The notes under the pieces are model-generated. The model was not told the DNA's origin. It ran no database searches and worked only from the letters and a program-made list of their open reading frames with translations. The translations under genes were made by a program, and so were the position numbers. 64,000 bases of DNA from the NCBI RefSeq assembly GCF_016028255.1, contig NZ_CP065707.1:759001-823000 (forward strand). Reading direction: 5' to 3'. Source of the stretch: Streptococcus oralis. Its GTDB lineage: Bacteria; Bacillota; Bacilli; Lactobacillales; Streptococcaceae. Positions 14,601-23,942 of this stretch are shown one piece after another (position 1 is the stretch's first letter; the number at the start of each line of letters is the position of its first letter).

Positions 14601-17600
14601 TATCAATTTGAACGGTTCCATATCCAATTCAATAAAAAAATTGAAAAGAACAAACGTTATCAAATCTCCATCGTAACCAAACCACAGTCAACTGAAGTCT
14701 ATGTGGATGGTGAAAAAATTGAGCGTATCGCAGATCCAGCCCATCCTCGCTTTGCCCACAATAGCTTGGTACTACCGCTTGAAAGCATCGGTGGTTTCAA
14801 AGGAATCTTGCATAGCGCAGAGTTGTCAGACAAACCATTTGTAAATCCTCGTTTGATTTCAAATGATAAGATTACTGCAACCGCAAGCAGTCAGCAACTT
14901 CCAGGAAACGCGACTGAAGGCGCTGTTGAAAAGGCCTTTGACAATGATCCAAATACCTTCTGGCATACTAAGTGGACTGGTGACACTGCGCCATACACCC
15001 TTACTATGACCTTGAAAGAAGCAGAAAAAGTCAATGGCTTGACGTATCTCCCACGTCCAGGTGGTGGAAATGGTGTCGTGACGCGCTACGAAATCTACGC
15101 ACAAAAAGATGGCCAAATGGTCAAGGTTTCAGAAGGAAGCTGGGACAACAACGCCCAAGAAAAAACAGTCAACTTTGCGGCAGTACATACCAACAAGATT
15201 GAGTTGAAAGTATTGGAAGGCGTGGGTGGTTTTGCAAGTGCAGCTGAAGTTCATCTATTGAAACCTGTCAAAGAAGAGCAAGAAACGCCTGCACCAAGTC
15301 AACCAGAAAAACCAACTACACCTGAAAAACCAAAAGTAGAGCAAACAGGTGATGGAACAGTTGAATTGGCAGATCAATTCACTGCAAGTAAACCAGCTAG
15401 CGAAGACAGCATTGTGGCTGCCAGCAAGAGCGCAGACAATCTCAAGAAAGAGTACAAGGTCTTCCCAACTCCACAAAAAGTGACTTATGGAGAAGGAGTC
15501 ACAGCCCTTCGTAAGCAAGTCAATCTGGTCATGGGCGATCAACTCGATATCTATACTCGCAATCGCTTGAAGAGTGTCTTGCAGGACAATCAAGTATCTT
15601 ATACAACTGGTAAATCTGCAGTTGCTGGCGCAACCAATATCTATCTTGGAGTGCATGGACAAGGTTCACAAGCAGAGCAAAACTTGTCCAATGTTTCAGC
15701 AGGCCTCTTTGACAAGATTGATGCCTATGCCTTGACCATCAAGGATAACTCAATTTCTATCGTCGGAAAAGACACTGATGCGGTCTTCTATGGTTTGACA
15801 ACCTTGAAACACATGCTCAAGGAAAGCCAAGTACCAGTCCTTCGCAATGTGACAGTAGAAGATTACGCAGAGCTCAAGAACCGTGGTTTCATCGAAGGTT
15901 ACTATGGAAATCCATGGTCTAATGCCGATCGTGCAGAGCTCATGCGTTATGGTGGCGATTTGAAATTGAACCAATACTTCTTTGCACCAAAAGATGATCC
16001 ATACCACAACAAGAAATGGCGTGAACTCTATCCAGAAGAAAAACTAGCTGAAATCCGTGAACTTGCTCGTGTCGGCAATCAAAGTAAAACTCGCTATGTC
16101 TGGACTATCCATCCATTCATGAACAACCGCATCCGCTTTGGCAATGAAGCGCATTACCAAGAAGATTTGGCAACCATCAAGGCTAAATTTACCCAGTTGA
16201 TGAAAGTGGGTGTCCGTGAATTTGGTATTCTAGCAGATGATGCTCCAAGCCCAGTCGGAGGTTACAATAGCTACAACCGCTTGATGCAAGATATGACCAA
16301 GTGGTTGACTGAAATGCAGGGAACTTACAGCGGTCTTCGTAAAGAAATGATCTTTGTTCCTGGACAGTATTGGGGTAATGGACGTGAAGATGAGTTGAAA
16401 TCCCTCAATGAAAATCTCCCGAGTTCAACATCCATGACCTTGACGGGTGGTAAGATTTGGGGTGAAGTCTCTGAAAGCTTCCTTTCAACTCTCAAGAACA
16501 ATCTATCCGCAGGTGGCAAGACCTATCGCCCAGTTTCACTTTGGATTAACTGGCCTGTAACAGATAACTCTAAACAACACTTGATTCTAGGTGGTGGTGA
16601 GAAATTCCTTCATCCAAATGTGGATCCAAGCTTGCTATCTGGTATCATGTTGAACCCAATGCAACAGTCTGAACCATCTAAGATTGCCCTCTTTTCAGGA
16701 GCTCAATACTCATGGAAACAGTGGAAATCAGAAGAAGAAGCTAAGAAAATCAATGACATTGCCTTCAACTTTGTAGAAAATGGTCATTTTGAAGATAGCA
16801 AGGTATCGGCAGCCTTCCGTGAACTTGGTAAGCACATGATCAACCAAAACATGGATAATCGTGTCGTCAAACTAGAAGAATCTGTAGACTTGGCTCCAAA
16901 ATTAACAGACTTCATGACCAAGCTCAAAGCCGGTCAGGATGTGACTGCTGAACGTACAGCCTTGCGTGCAGAATTTGCCAAGATTAAAGAAGCAGCTGAA
17001 CTCTATAAAGCATCAGGCGATAAAAAAATGGTTGCCCAAATCCACTATTGGTTGGATAACGCAATCGATCAAATGAATGCTCTCGATGCCTTCCTTACAG
17101 GAACTGAAGCCATGGCTACAAACGATGCAGCCAAACTCTGGGATAGCTACTATAAAGGTTTGAAATTGTACGAACAGTCTCAAACTCACACCTTCCATTA
17201 TGTAGACCATATGGAAAAAGCTGAATTGGGTGTTCAACATATTCGTCCATTTATCCTATCCTTGAAAGAAGTTCTAGCGTCTGAGGTTCAAAAAGTCTTG
17301 CATCCAGATCAAATCATCAGTACCTTTATTACCAATCGAACAGGTGTAGAAGGTGGTTTGGCAGAAGTGACGGATGGCGATTTGGCAACTCATGCGATTA
17401 TTAAATCACCAAATAGTATCAAGACAGGTGATTATATTGGTATGAAGTTCAACAAACCAGTAGCGATTCAAACCTTGACCTTTGCTATGGGAACTCAGGC
17501 AAATCCACGTGATACCTTTAGTAAGGCAGAAGTACAGTATCAAGATGAAAATGATAACTGGGTAACCTTGAAAGAGCCAAGCTATGTCGGAAATGAATCC

Positions 17601-20027
17601 CTACTTAAGTTTGAAAATCTCACTATCAAGGCCAAGGCAGTTCGCATGATTGCGACAGCAGACCGCGAGAACACTTGGTTTGCAGTTCAGGAAATTGCAG
17701 TTAACCGTCCAGTTGAAAAAGCTCGTAGCCAACAAGCAACGACAGTTAGTCTAAGCTCAAACTTAGTTTACAAACTAAATACCTCAGCCCGTCAAATCAC
17801 TGATAGCAAGGACAATACAGAAGCCATGATGGCAAATGCTGACGGTAGCAATACGACTCCAGTAGATGCCTGGGCACAACTTGACCTCGGTGAAGTCAAG
17901 TCAGTCACTAAAGTTCGTCTTCGCCAAGGAACGGGTGATAAACTTGCCGCAGGTGTACTTGAGTACTCTACAGATGGAACTACTTGGCAGGAACTCGATC
18001 GCCTATCAGGAGAACAAACCAAGGAAGTGACCAGAGCGATCAATGCTCGTTACATCCGAGTACGCAATACCAAGGCCCTCGACCTCTGGTGGCGTATCCA
18101 AGACTTCTCTGTTGAGACACGCTCTGGAAACAGTGATTTAACGGACACCAACGTAGACGCCTTGAAGGAAACACCAGTAGTGGATAGCTTGGGCAGTTAC
18201 GAGCTTCAAATTCCAGCTGGAACCAAACTCCCTGCTCATAGCTATCTAGGTATGAAGCTTGACCGTATCCATCAGATCAAGAGCATCCAGCTCCAAGGCT
18301 CAGCCAACCCTGCTCTTAGCCTAGAGTATTCTGCAAATGCACAAGAATGGACACCAGCCAGCCAGTTGACTGATAGATCTGTAGCGACCCACTTGGTACG
18401 TTACGTTCGTCTTGTGAATAAAACAGACAAAGAGCAGGCTGTTCCATCTACTTCACTCCTAGTAACTACCAAAGAAGTCCAACCAACTAAACTAGAATCT
18501 ACAACTATGGGCATTCATCCAACATACGGAAGCAATGATGTTCGTAAACTGAACAACCTAGATCAACTATTTGACGGTGTTTATAACAACTTCGTTGAGT
18601 TTTCAGACTATGCCCATAAAGATGGTCATGTGACCTTGAAACTTGGTAGCGAACGCACTATCAAGAAGATTAGAGCCTACATCCAAGACGGAACTCAAAA
18701 CTACCTTCGTGATGGTAAGATTCAAGTCAGCCAAGACGGTAAAACTTGGACAGATGTTGTGACAGTAGGAGATGGTGTGGCTAATAGCCAACACGATGAT
18801 TCACTGACAGATGGTTGGACACATGATTCTAAGATGCCAGGAAATCGCTACATCGAAGGTGAATTGACGACACCAGTCAAAGCTAACTATCTCCGTGTCC
18901 TCTATACTGCAGACTATGATGCCCGGTTTGTAGGCTTTACAGAATTGGTCATCAATGATGGCGAATTTGTCAAACCAATCAATGATCCAACGGTAGAAGG
19001 AAACGGTGGAGAAAGCCAAGGCAATCTTTACAATAATCTTGTAGACGGCAAAGTCTTGACCAGCTACAAGTCTGAAAAAGAGAAGGGCGAATTGGTGTAT
19101 CACTTATCTGAGCCAACCAATGCCAACCACCTTCGTCTCGTTTCCAGTCTTCCTGAAGGAGCTAAGGCACGTGTTCTTGCTAGAACACTCAAGGATGGTC
19201 AAGACAGTTGGACAGACCTCGGTGCAATTACATCTAGTCTCCAAACCTTCGCTATCCGAAATGGTGGCTCTCTTCTAGATGTCAAATTAGTCTGGGAAGG
19301 TGGCAAGGCTGAGTTTTATGAATTGGCGAGCTTCTATCAAGAATTGACAGAAGAATCGGTTCAATCAAGCAAGGGTGATGAACCAGCACCCGTGCTTGAA
19401 GTTCCTGAGTTCACAGGTGGTGTCAATGCAGTGATGGCTCTAGTGCATGAATTGCCAGAATACACAGGCCCACTTAGTACAGCAGGAGATCAGCCAGCAC
19501 CGATAGTTGAGAAACTAGACTTTACAGGTGGAGTGAATGCGGCTGAGGCAGCAGTGCATGGAGTACCAGAGTACACAGGCCCACTTGGAACAGCCGGAGA
19601 CCAAGCGGCACCGACAGTTGAGAAACCAGAGTTTACAGGTGGTGTGAACGCGGTAGAAGCAGCAGTACATGAAGTACCAGAGTACACAGGTCCACTTGGA
19701 ACAGCCGGAGATCAGCCAGCACCGACAGTTGAGAAACTAGAGTTTACAGGTGATGTGAACGCGGTAGAAGCAGCAGTACATGAAGTACCAGAGTACACAG
19801 GTCCGCTTGGTACAGTAGGAGATCAGCCAGCACCGATAGTTGAGAAACCAGAGTTCAAGCTAAGTTCGTTAGAAAAAACTCAGACTTCAGGAGCACCAGT
19901 TCAAATTGCCAAAGAAGACAAGAGATTGCCAGAAACTGGTGAGAAACAGTCAGAAACAGCTATTTTCTTGGCAAGTGTTGGACTAGCTCTATCTGCTATC
20001 TTTGTCGCGAAAGGGAAAAAGGAATAG
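11682..20027 (+). CDS. Giant LPXTG surface glycosidase with GH20 and GH84 catalytic domains
   Basis: A protein of 2781 residues from the ATG at 11682; an in-frame ATG at 11661 lacks the conserved MDKHFFEKRC start. Order: YSIRK signal; Pro/Glu linker; F5/8C (CBM32-like) module about 145-285; GH20 domain about 390-860 with catalytic pair D700-E701 (HIGTDEY); concanavalin-like and CBM32-like modules; linker; GH84 domain about 1245-1700 with catalytic pair D1519-D1520 (FGILADDAP); helical region; several more F5/8C modules; 111-bp repeats; LPETG signal. GH20 enzymes remove terminal beta-linked GlcNAc, GalNAc or lacto-N-biose, and GH84 enzymes remove beta-GlcNAc, both with substrate-assisted retention (established). 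The exact linkages cut here are unknown. It would act with the GH101 enzyme on host glycans. Confidence 0.92.
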   Translation: MDKHFFEKRCHYSIRKFAIGAASVMIGASIFGANMVQAAETAAPSETEGSITHVQALDKLPDDLAAALEKADAEAATEASHEETPATDEGTKPAASEDAKPETSPASPKPAETPKPVETPKADKQPAETTTPAVKPAEKTIEDREDVNHLEGATASANNHEAGTSFTADKAVDGDDSTRWATDKDVPKPTFELTLPKTTLIKHVEIDWDRRLRNGQNDPNIKSWSLYYAGQEDVGANGEKQWKLAHTKTGDPVLDEKVDLAESIKAKYLKLEVNDYQAGTMGWRNVGIQEIRAYSNVPDHSKVTDIRQVDQLDVAEDGKSLVLPSLPGQVSLIGSNKQGVIDLQNRIYQPLTDQRVKVMVQQIKDSHTFTKEFEVVIKGLHQDEGVGVKPKVAPAVQQWYGKEGQSSITSDTVLATGDSGFDQAATFYQSDLASRGLELATGDKQAQKRIEFKKVENKGYGKEGYGITIQNDVITIEAATNTGAFYATRTLLQMGESNLQNGEIRDFPSFSHRGFMLDTGRKFIPYDTLVDIMLNMAYYKMNDLQLHLNDNYIFLKEHLAGKNLSKEEELKYVLEHAKTGFRVETDIVGQNGQKLTSDEHYTKEEMQNLIKLAKALHINLVPEIDTPGHALSFVKVRPDLMYQGSLSDYAGKHNVERVAMLDLDNKYDETLAFVKSVYDKLLDGPDAPLHGVSTVHIGTDEYYGSRESYRRYVNDLIKYIKGKGYTPRIWGSLSAKRGNTPVDWNGVEVDIWSIGWQRPNEAIAQGAKIINITDVPTYSVPSGSNSQAAYGDYANYERQYNSWTPNDFRTGGGPLLPASHPSILGGGHAVWNDNIDLHETGLTSYDIFKRFFKSMQTTAERTWGSDRAAATFAERTLPTSPYAPQSNPDKEIDQSDLFTINPETVKNYASKKVKTSEQGLAFEKDSSIEGLAGDVGPSHVLKFDVTVTGDGEQTFSTSGDNRIYLADKDGYLAYQFERFHIQFNKKIEKNKRYQISIVTKPQSTEVYVDGEKIERIADPAHPRFAHNSLVLPLESIGGFKGILHSAELSDKPFVNPRLISNDKITATASSQQLPGNATEGAVEKAFDNDPNTFWHTKWTGDTAPYTLTMTLKEAEKVNGLTYLPRPGGGNGVVTRYEIYAQKDGQMVKVSEGSWDNNAQEKTVNFAAVHTNKIELKVLEGVGGFASAAEVHLLKPVKEEQETPAPSQPEKPTTPEKPKVEQTGDGTVELADQFTASKPASEDSIVAASKSADNLKKEYKVFPTPQKVTYGEGVTALRKQVNLVMGDQLDIYTRNRLKSVLQDNQVSYTTGKSAVAGATNIYLGVHGQGSQAEQNLSNVSAGLFDKIDAYALTIKDNSISIVGKDTDAVFYGLTTLKHMLKESQVPVLRNVTVEDYAELKNRGFIEGYYGNPWSNADRAELMRYGGDLKLNQYFFAPKDDPYHNKKWRELYPEEKLAEIRELARVGNQSKTRYVWTIHPFMNNRIRFGNEAHYQEDLATIKAKFTQLMKVGVREFGILADDAPSPVGGYNSYNRLMQDMTKWLTEMQGTYSGLRKEMIFVPGQYWGNGREDELKSLNENLPSSTSMTLTGGKIWGEVSESFLSTLKNNLSAGGKTYRPVSLWINWPVTDNSKQHLILGGGEKFLHPNVDPSLLSGIMLNPMQQSEPSKIALFSGAQYSWKQWKSEEEAKKINDIAFNFVENGHFEDSKVSAAFRELGKHMINQNMDNRVVKLEESVDLAPKLTDFMTKLKAGQDVTAERTALRAEFAKIKEAAELYKASGDKKMVAQIHYWLDNAIDQMNALDAFLTGTEAMATNDAAKLWDSYYKGLKLYEQSQTHTFHYVDHMEKAELGVQHIRPFILSLKEVLASEVQKVLHPDQIISTFITNRTGVEGGLAEVTDGDLATHAIIKSPNSIKTGDYIGMKFNKPVAIQTLTFAMGTQANPRDTFSKAEVQYQDENDNWVTLKEPSYVGNESLLKFENLTIKAKAVRMIATADRENTWFAVQEIAVNRPVEKARSQQATTVSLSSNLVYKLNTSARQITDSKDNTEAMMANADGSNTTPVDAWAQLDLGEVKSVTKVRLRQGTGDKLAAGVLEYSTDGTTWQELDRLSGEQTKEVTRAINARYIRVRNTKALDLWWRIQDFSVETRSGNSDLTDTNVDALKETPVVDSLGSYELQIPAGTKLPAHSYLGMKLDRIHQIKSIQLQGSANPALSLEYSANAQEWTPASQLTDRSVATHLVRYVRLVNKTDKEQAVPSTSLLVTTKEVQPTKLESTTMGIHPTYGSNDVRKLNNLDQLFDGVYNNFVEFSDYAHKDGHVTLKLGSERTIKKIRAYIQDGTQNYLRDGKIQVSQDGKTWTDVVTVGDGVANSQHDDSLTDGWTHDSKMPGNRYIEGELTTPVKANYLRVLYTADYDARFVGFTELVINDGEFVKPINDPTVEGNGGESQGNLYNNLVDGKVLTSYKSEKEKGELVYHLSEPTNANHLRLVSSLPEGAKARVLARTLKDGQDSWTDLGAITSSLQTFAIRNGGSLLDVKLVWEGGKAEFYELASFYQELTEESVQSSKGDEPAPVLEVPEFTGGVNAVMALVHELPEYTGPLSTAGDQPAPIVEKLDFTGGVNAAEAAVHGVPEYTGPLGTAGDQAAPTVEKPEFTGGVNAVEAAVHEVPEYTGPLGTAGDQPAPTVEKLEFTGDVNAVEAAVHEVPEYTGPLGTVGDQPAPIVEKPEFKLSSLEKTQTSGAPVQIAKEDKRLPETGEKQSETAIFLASVGLALSAIFVAKGKKE
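19404..19847 (+). repeat. Four tandem 111-bp units (17 + 20 residue repeats)
   Basis: Each unit encodes a 17-residue PEFTGGVNAVEAAVHEV-type block plus a 20-residue [24 protein letters not shown] block; units start at 19404, 19515, 19626 and 19737. The 17-residue block is the same family as the repeats of the GH101 protein, and the [12 protein letters not shown] motif also occurs once there, so the two proteins share a stalk module. Confidence 0.93.
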
Positions 20028-20081
20028 CATCTGATTACCTTTGTTTTTGACAAATTTTAGCATCAAGAGAAAGTGAAAAAG

Positions 20082-20138
20082 ACAGCTCCGTAACCTCTAT
20101 AATAGTTAGAGAAACTATCAAAAGAGTTATGGTGCTGT
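20082..20138. repeat. 57-bp imperfect inverted repeat (hairpin element)
   Basis: Left arm 20082-20107 (ACAGCTCCGTAACC...) and right arm 20113-20138 (...GAGTTATGGTGCTGT) match at 19 of 26 positions around a 5-nt centre. It lacks a T-run and is separate from the pbp1A terminator. It may be a small mobile or repeat element of the BOX, RUP or SPRITE kind, or an IS relic; I could not assign a family. Confidence 0.6.
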
Positions 20139-20166
20139 TGGGATAAACTATTGTGCTATAAAGAAT

Positions 20167-20199
20167 AAAAATCCTGAGAAGTAAAATTCTCAGGATTTT
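20167..20199 (-). terminator. Intrinsic terminator of the recU-pbp1A operon
   Basis: AAAATCCTGAGAA (20168-20180) and TTCTCAGGATTTT (20187-20199) form a 13-bp perfect stem. Read on the minus strand it ends in TTTTTATTC, three bases after the pbp1A stop. It may also stop plus-strand transcripts from the glycosidase gene. Confidence 0.9.
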
Positions 20200-20201
20200 G
20201 C

Positions 20202-22349
20202 TTATTGTTGCGGTTGACTTGGTTGGTTTTGCTCAGCAGGTGCAGTGCCTGATTGTTGAGGAATCGTCTGCGTTTGACTTGTGTTTGGAGTAGTTGAACT
20301 TGACTGAGAAGTCGAACTCTCAGATGTTGAGCTAGAACTTTCAGATGTCGAACTTTGTTGTGTAGATGATGAAGGGGTCCACGTATTGCGTGCTCCATTC
20401 TTAAAGACAAATTCTCCGCTTCTGTAAAGGCCTTCAGGCATGGTCCAATCCCCTGGATGGTCATCTGTTGAGAGGTAGGTCATCATCGAACGGTAGACCT
20501 TAGCAGCAACGTAGAAGCCATCACCTACGATTGGAGTAAGTCGGTTAGAGTAACCGGTCCAGACAGCCATCGAGTATTTACGAGTATAGCCGACAAACAT
20601 TTCGTCTGGAGCTACATAACCAGAGTTTTTAATGTATTTCTCGATTTCATCATCTGTATAGTTTGATGTACCAGTCTTACCAGCTTGTGGTAGCCATGAA
20701 AGGTAGGCTCCACGTCCTGTTCCATAGGTCAGAACTGTTTTCATCATCTCTGTCATCATGTAGGCAGTTGTTTCTTTCATAGCCCGAGTACCAGGGTCAG
20801 AGAATTCTTTTGAGCTACCGTCACTAAAGACGACCTTATTAACATACATCGGTTTGCGGTAGATACCACCGTTTGCAAAAGCAGCATAAGCAGCAGCCAT
20901 TTTCTCGCTACTTGCTCCATACTTTTTGTTAGATTCGGTTGTGTTACTTGAAATCGCGTTGGCATAGTGCATATCTGGATAGTCAATACCGAGTCCATTT
21001 AGGAAGGTCTTAGCACGATCTAGTCCAACCTTATTCAAAGTTTCAACGGCTGGGACGTTTCGTGACTGTTGAAGGGCATACTGTAATGTAATATTTCCAA
21101 AATAACCTCTATCCCAGTTATAAACAGGTGTGTTGGTGCCAGGATAGTTATATGGTACGTCATGAACGATAGAAGCAGTTGAGTCGTAGATGTCATACTC
21201 CAAGGCTGGCGCGTAATCTGTGATGGGTTTCATGGTTGAACCCCAGTCACGGTTGGTTTCAACAGCTTGGTTCATACCGAAGGAAACATTGCTTGATTGG
21301 TGACGGGCACCTAATTGAGCGATGACTTTCCCGTTTGTGACATCTACGATAGTTGAAGCCACTTGCAATTCATCATCTGGGTAATTAACATATTCGTCGG
21401 TATTGTAGATATCCCAGAGACGTTGTTGGACTTTAGGATCGACATTGGTATAAACTTCCATTCCCGTTGTCAAAAGATTGTAGCCTGTTTCTTGTTCGAC
21501 TTGGTCAATCACTTCTTTGAGGTAATTGTCCATATACGGAGGATAGCTATTAGCAGATTTTAGACTTTGAAGTCCGTCTGTAATCGGAGTGTTAATAGCT
21601 TTTTCGTATTGTTCGGCAGTAATGTAACCTTGTCCCTTCATCTCGGAGAGAACCAGATCTCGGCGTTCTTGTGCTGCTTCTGGATGAGAGTAGGGGTCAT
21701 ACTGATTTGGAGCTTGGGGCATTCCAGCTAGGAGAGCCAATTGTGGCAAACTTAAATCTTTGAGGTCTTTGCCATAGTAATTTTGAGCAGCTGTCTGCAT
21801 TCCGTAGTTACCATTTGACATGTAGACCTTATTGATGTAGTAAGTTAGGATCTCTTGTTTGGTCGCTTTTTGTTCTAGCTGAAAGGCTAACCAGGCTTCC
21901 TGTGCCTTACGAGAAAGGGTCTGATCAGAAGTTGACGTAGAGAAATAGGTCAGCTTGATTAACTGCTGTGTCAAGGTAGAACCACCCTGAAGGCCACCAC
22001 CACCTCGAAGATTTCGTAAGGAAGCGCCTAGGATACGAATCGTATCTACTCCTCGGTGACTGAAGAAACGATGATCTTCAATAGAGACAATTGCATTGAC
22101 CAGCTCCGTAGGGATTTCATTAGCCTGTGCATTGACACGGCGCTCTGACCCAAGATCAGCGATAAGTTCATCATTGCTGTCATAAATCTTACTAGAAGTC
22201 GTTGCGACTAGCTTGCTTTCGGATAGGGCTGGAGCCTTGCTCACATAGTAGAGAAATAGGCCTCCGCCTAGCATAATAGCTGCGATAAATAAGGTCAAAA
22301 GGCAGATACTGACATACTTAGCTATCCGCAGGAAAGTTTGTTTGTTCAT
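20202..22349 (-). CDS. pbp1A: Penicillin-binding protein 1A, bifunctional peptidoglycan synthase
   Basis: A 715-residue class A PBP that polymerises lipid II and cross-links the glycan strands. It has an N-terminal membrane anchor (about 10-32), a GT51 domain with the [10 protein letters not shown] and GGSTLTQQL motifs, a transpeptidase domain with S371-T-M-K and KTGTS, and a Ser/Thr/Gln-rich C-terminal tail. Residues 575-578 read NSGY where susceptible pneumococci have TSQF at 574-577 (from memory), resembling the NTGY block of mosaic resistant alleles. The active-site STMK is unchanged. Its start overlaps the recU stop by four bases, the usual recU-pbp1A operon. Confidence 0.97.
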   Translation of the reverse strand: MNKQTFLRIAKYVSICLLTLFIAAIMLGGGLFLYYVSKAPALSESKLVATTSSKIYDSNDELIADLGSERRVNAQANEIPTELVNAIVSIEDHRFFSHRGVDTIRILGASLRNLRGGGGLQGGSTLTQQLIKLTYFSTSTSDQTLSRKAQEAWLAFQLEQKATKQEILTYYINKVYMSNGNYGMQTAAQNYYGKDLKDLSLPQLALLAGMPQAPNQYDPYSHPEAAQERRDLVLSEMKGQGYITAEQYEKAINTPITDGLQSLKSANSYPPYMDNYLKEVIDQVEQETGYNLLTTGMEVYTNVDPKVQQRLWDIYNTDEYVNYPDDELQVASTIVDVTNGKVIAQLGARHQSSNVSFGMNQAVETNRDWGSTMKPITDYAPALEYDIYDSTASIVHDVPYNYPGTNTPVYNWDRGYFGNITLQYALQQSRNVPAVETLNKVGLDRAKTFLNGLGIDYPDMHYANAISSNTTESNKKYGASSEKMAAAYAAFANGGIYRKPMYVNKVVFSDGSSKEFSDPGTRAMKETTAYMMTEMMKTVLTYGTGRGAYLSWLPQAGKTGTSNYTDDEIEKYIKNSGYVAPDEMFVGYTRKYSMAVWTGYSNRLTPIVGDGFYVAAKVYRSMMTYLSTDDHPGDWTMPEGLYRSGEFVFKNGARNTWTPSSSTQQSSTSESSSSTSESSTSQSSSTTPNTSQTQTIPQQSGTAPAEQNQPSQPQQ

Positions 22350-22942
22350 CTTGTTTTACCACCTAGTAAATGTTCTTTGATAACGTCGAGATAGGGAATT
22401 TGAGGAAAAGCGCCTTGTTCAATCTTATATCCATTTTCTCGAATATATCCAAGTGGCATTGACTTTTGTCCCATATCTTGATGATAGAAACGAATCAAAT
22501 CAATGGCCGGCAATAAGTAGGTTTCTTGCTGAGAAGAAAAGTGAAGGAGGACAAAGCAGATTCCTTGCTGGGCAAGAACTTGTTCCATATGCTGGATCTG
22601 GTGAAGATGGAAATTCTTCATCGGAATCGCATGTTTTTGCCTGGTTTCCTTTGCTTCAAAGTCGATGTAGTATCCATCATAAACCCCTGAATAGTCAGTA
22701 GTTGAGGCTTGTCTAAAGTAGGCTTCAACGATCTTGGCTCGACTTCTTTGGGGATAGTCGACACGTACGATTTGGATGGGTGTCGGTTTCTTGTGGATAA
22801 CAGCCAACCCATGCGACAAATAGTAGTCGTTCGTAGCGTTGATCATCTTTTCAAAAGACATTCCCCGATTTGCGAAATTTTTAGTTTGTGACGGGGGTGC
22901 TTGTCTCTTCTGTGATGAAAGTTTATGTGGATAGTTGACCAT
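22346..22942 (-). CDS. recU: Holliday junction resolvase RecU
   Basis: A 198-residue protein with the RecU family layout: [38 protein letters not shown] (catalytic Asp/Glu/Lys region) and [10 protein letters not shown]. It cuts four-way DNA junctions during recombination repair and chromosome segregation. It is first in the operon with pbp1A, with four bases of overlap; this pairing of a resolvase with a wall synthase is conserved in streptococci and bacilli (established). The likely promoter is the divergent region at 22954-22982. Confidence 0.95.
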   Translation of the reverse strand: MVNYPHKLSSQKRQAPPSQTKNFANRGMSFEKMINATNDYYLSHGLAVIHKKPTPIQIVRVDYPQRSRAKIVEAYFRQASTTDYSGVYDGYYIDFEAKETRQKHAIPMKNFHLHQIQHMEQVLAQQGICFVLLHFSSQQETYLLPAIDLIRFYHQDMGQKSMPLGYIRENGYKIEQGAFPQIPYLDVIKEHLLGGKTR

Positions 22943-22953
22943 AATTCTCCTTA

Positions 22954-22982
22954 TTGGTACAATAACATCACTCTATTATATC
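22954..22982. promoter_or_regulatory. Divergent overlapping promoters for recU-pbp1A and the SLOG-fold gene
   Basis: Plus strand: TTGGTA (22954-22959), 17-bp spacer, TATATC (22977-22982). Minus strand: TATAAT at 22980-22975 with a poor -35. The two -10 elements share four base pairs, so initiation in the two directions probably competes. Confidence 0.5.
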
Positions 22983-23008
22983 ATAAATTTACAAAGAAAG
23001 GGTTAAAA

Positions 23009-23536
23009 ATGACAACAGCCTTGATTTTAGGCTATTCAGCCTTCGACCTTGGTCTCTTTAATGACAAGGATATTCGCGTTGATATTATCAAAACAGCCAT
23101 TCGCAGAGACTTAGAACGTCTAGCAGAAGAAGGGGTGACCTGGCTTGTTTTTACAGGGACTCTGGGCTTTGAGTACTGGGTGCTGGAAGTGGCACAGGAT
23201 ATGAAAGCAGACTATGGCTTTCAGTTGGCAACGATTTTTGCCTTTGAAACCCATGGTAGTAACTGGAATGAGGCCAATCAAATCAAACTCAGTGAGTTCA
23301 AGCAGGTTGATTTTGTCAAATACGCCTATCCACAATATGAGCACAAGGGACAATTACGCGATTATCAGAAATTTCTGCTGGAAAATACGGAAGGGTGCTA
23401 TCTCTTTTATGACGAAGAAAATGAAACCAAGTTACAGTATTTTTACCAGATGATGAAAAATCAAGAAGGCTATATTACAAAAAGATTAACATTTGAGGAT
23501 CTAAACGAAATAGTGGAAAATTTTTCCGAAAAGTGA
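23009..23536 (+). CDS. DUF1273 / YpsA family SLOG-fold protein
   Basis: A 175-residue protein starting [17 protein letters not shown]; it lies directly upstream of gpsB, as YpsA does in Bacillus and its homologue does in pneumococcus (from memory). The family has a Rossmann-like SLOG fold and is linked to cell division in Firmicutes, but its ligand is uncertain. Visible features are the GY..FDLG and [14 protein letters not shown] segments, which line the ligand pocket in relatives. The start at 23009 follows GAAAGGG by about six bases; an in-frame ATG further upstream (22925) lies inside recU. Confidence 0.85.
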   Translation: MTTALILGYSAFDLGLFNDKDIRVDIIKTAIRRDLERLAEEGVTWLVFTGTLGFEYWVLEVAQDMKADYGFQLATIFAFETHGSNWNEANQIKLSEFKQVDFVKYAYPQYEHKGQLRDYQKFLLENTEGCYLFYDEENETKLQYFYQMMKNQEGYITKRLTFEDLNEIVENFSEK

Positions 23537-23546
23537 GGCTTTGACC

Positions 23547-23576
23547 TTGATTTTTGTTTGTCTTTTTTTATATAAT
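23547..23576 (+). promoter_or_regulatory. Promoter of gpsB
   Basis: TTGATT (23547-23552), an 18-bp T-rich spacer and a perfect TATAAT (23571-23576), 29 bases before the gpsB start. Confidence 0.7.
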
Positions 23577-23605
23577 AAGAATAGCAATCAAGAATGGAGA
23601 GAGAA

Positions 23606-23935
23606 ATGGCAAGTATTATTTTTTCAGCAAAAGATATTTTTGAACAAGAGTTTGGACGTGAAGTTCGCGGATATAGTAAGGCAGAGGTAGACGAGTTCCT
23701 AGATGATGTGATCAAGGACTATGAGACTTACGCAGCTTTGGTTAAATCTCTTCGTCAGGAGATTGCTGATTTGAAGGAGGAATTGTCTAACAAGCCACAG
23801 GCAAGTTCTACTCAACAAAGTTCTATCGATGTAACAAGTTCTACTCCAATGACAAATTTTGATATTTTGAAACGATTGAATCGACTTGAAAAAGAAGTAT
23901 TCGGTAAGCAAATTGTAGACAATTCTGAGTTATAA
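23606..23935 (+). CDS. gpsB: Cell division regulator GpsB
   Basis: A 109-residue cytoplasmic protein of the DivIVA/GpsB family. The N-terminal lipid-binding and dimerisation region has the signature [24 protein letters not shown], followed by a coiled coil ([19 protein letters not shown]), a Ser/Gln/Thr linker and a short C-terminal helix ([16 protein letters not shown]). It switches septal and peripheral wall synthesis by binding PBPs and division proteins. The start at 23606 gives the family length; an upstream in-frame ATG at 23594 would add four residues and weaken the ribosome-site spacing. The stop codon overlaps the -10 of rnpB. Confidence 0.96.
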   Translation: MASIIFSAKDIFEQEFGREVRGYSKAEVDEFLDDVIKDYETYAALVKSLRQEIADLKEELSNKPQASSTQQSSIDVTSSTPMTNFDILKRLNRLEKEVFGKQIVDNSEL

Positions 23936-23936
23936 T
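23931..23936 (+). promoter_or_regulatory. -10 element of rnpB overlapping the gpsB stop codon
   Basis: TATAAT lies across the TAA of gpsB, seven bases before the expected 5' end of RNase P RNA. The -35 is poor. Confidence 0.55.
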
Positions 23937-23942
23937 TAGGTG

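Noticed and set aside
20040..20101. TTGACA near 20047 with TATAAT near 20098 as a promoter
   Set aside because: The spacing is about 45 bases, far from 17, and the TATAAT lies within the 57-bp hairpin arm.
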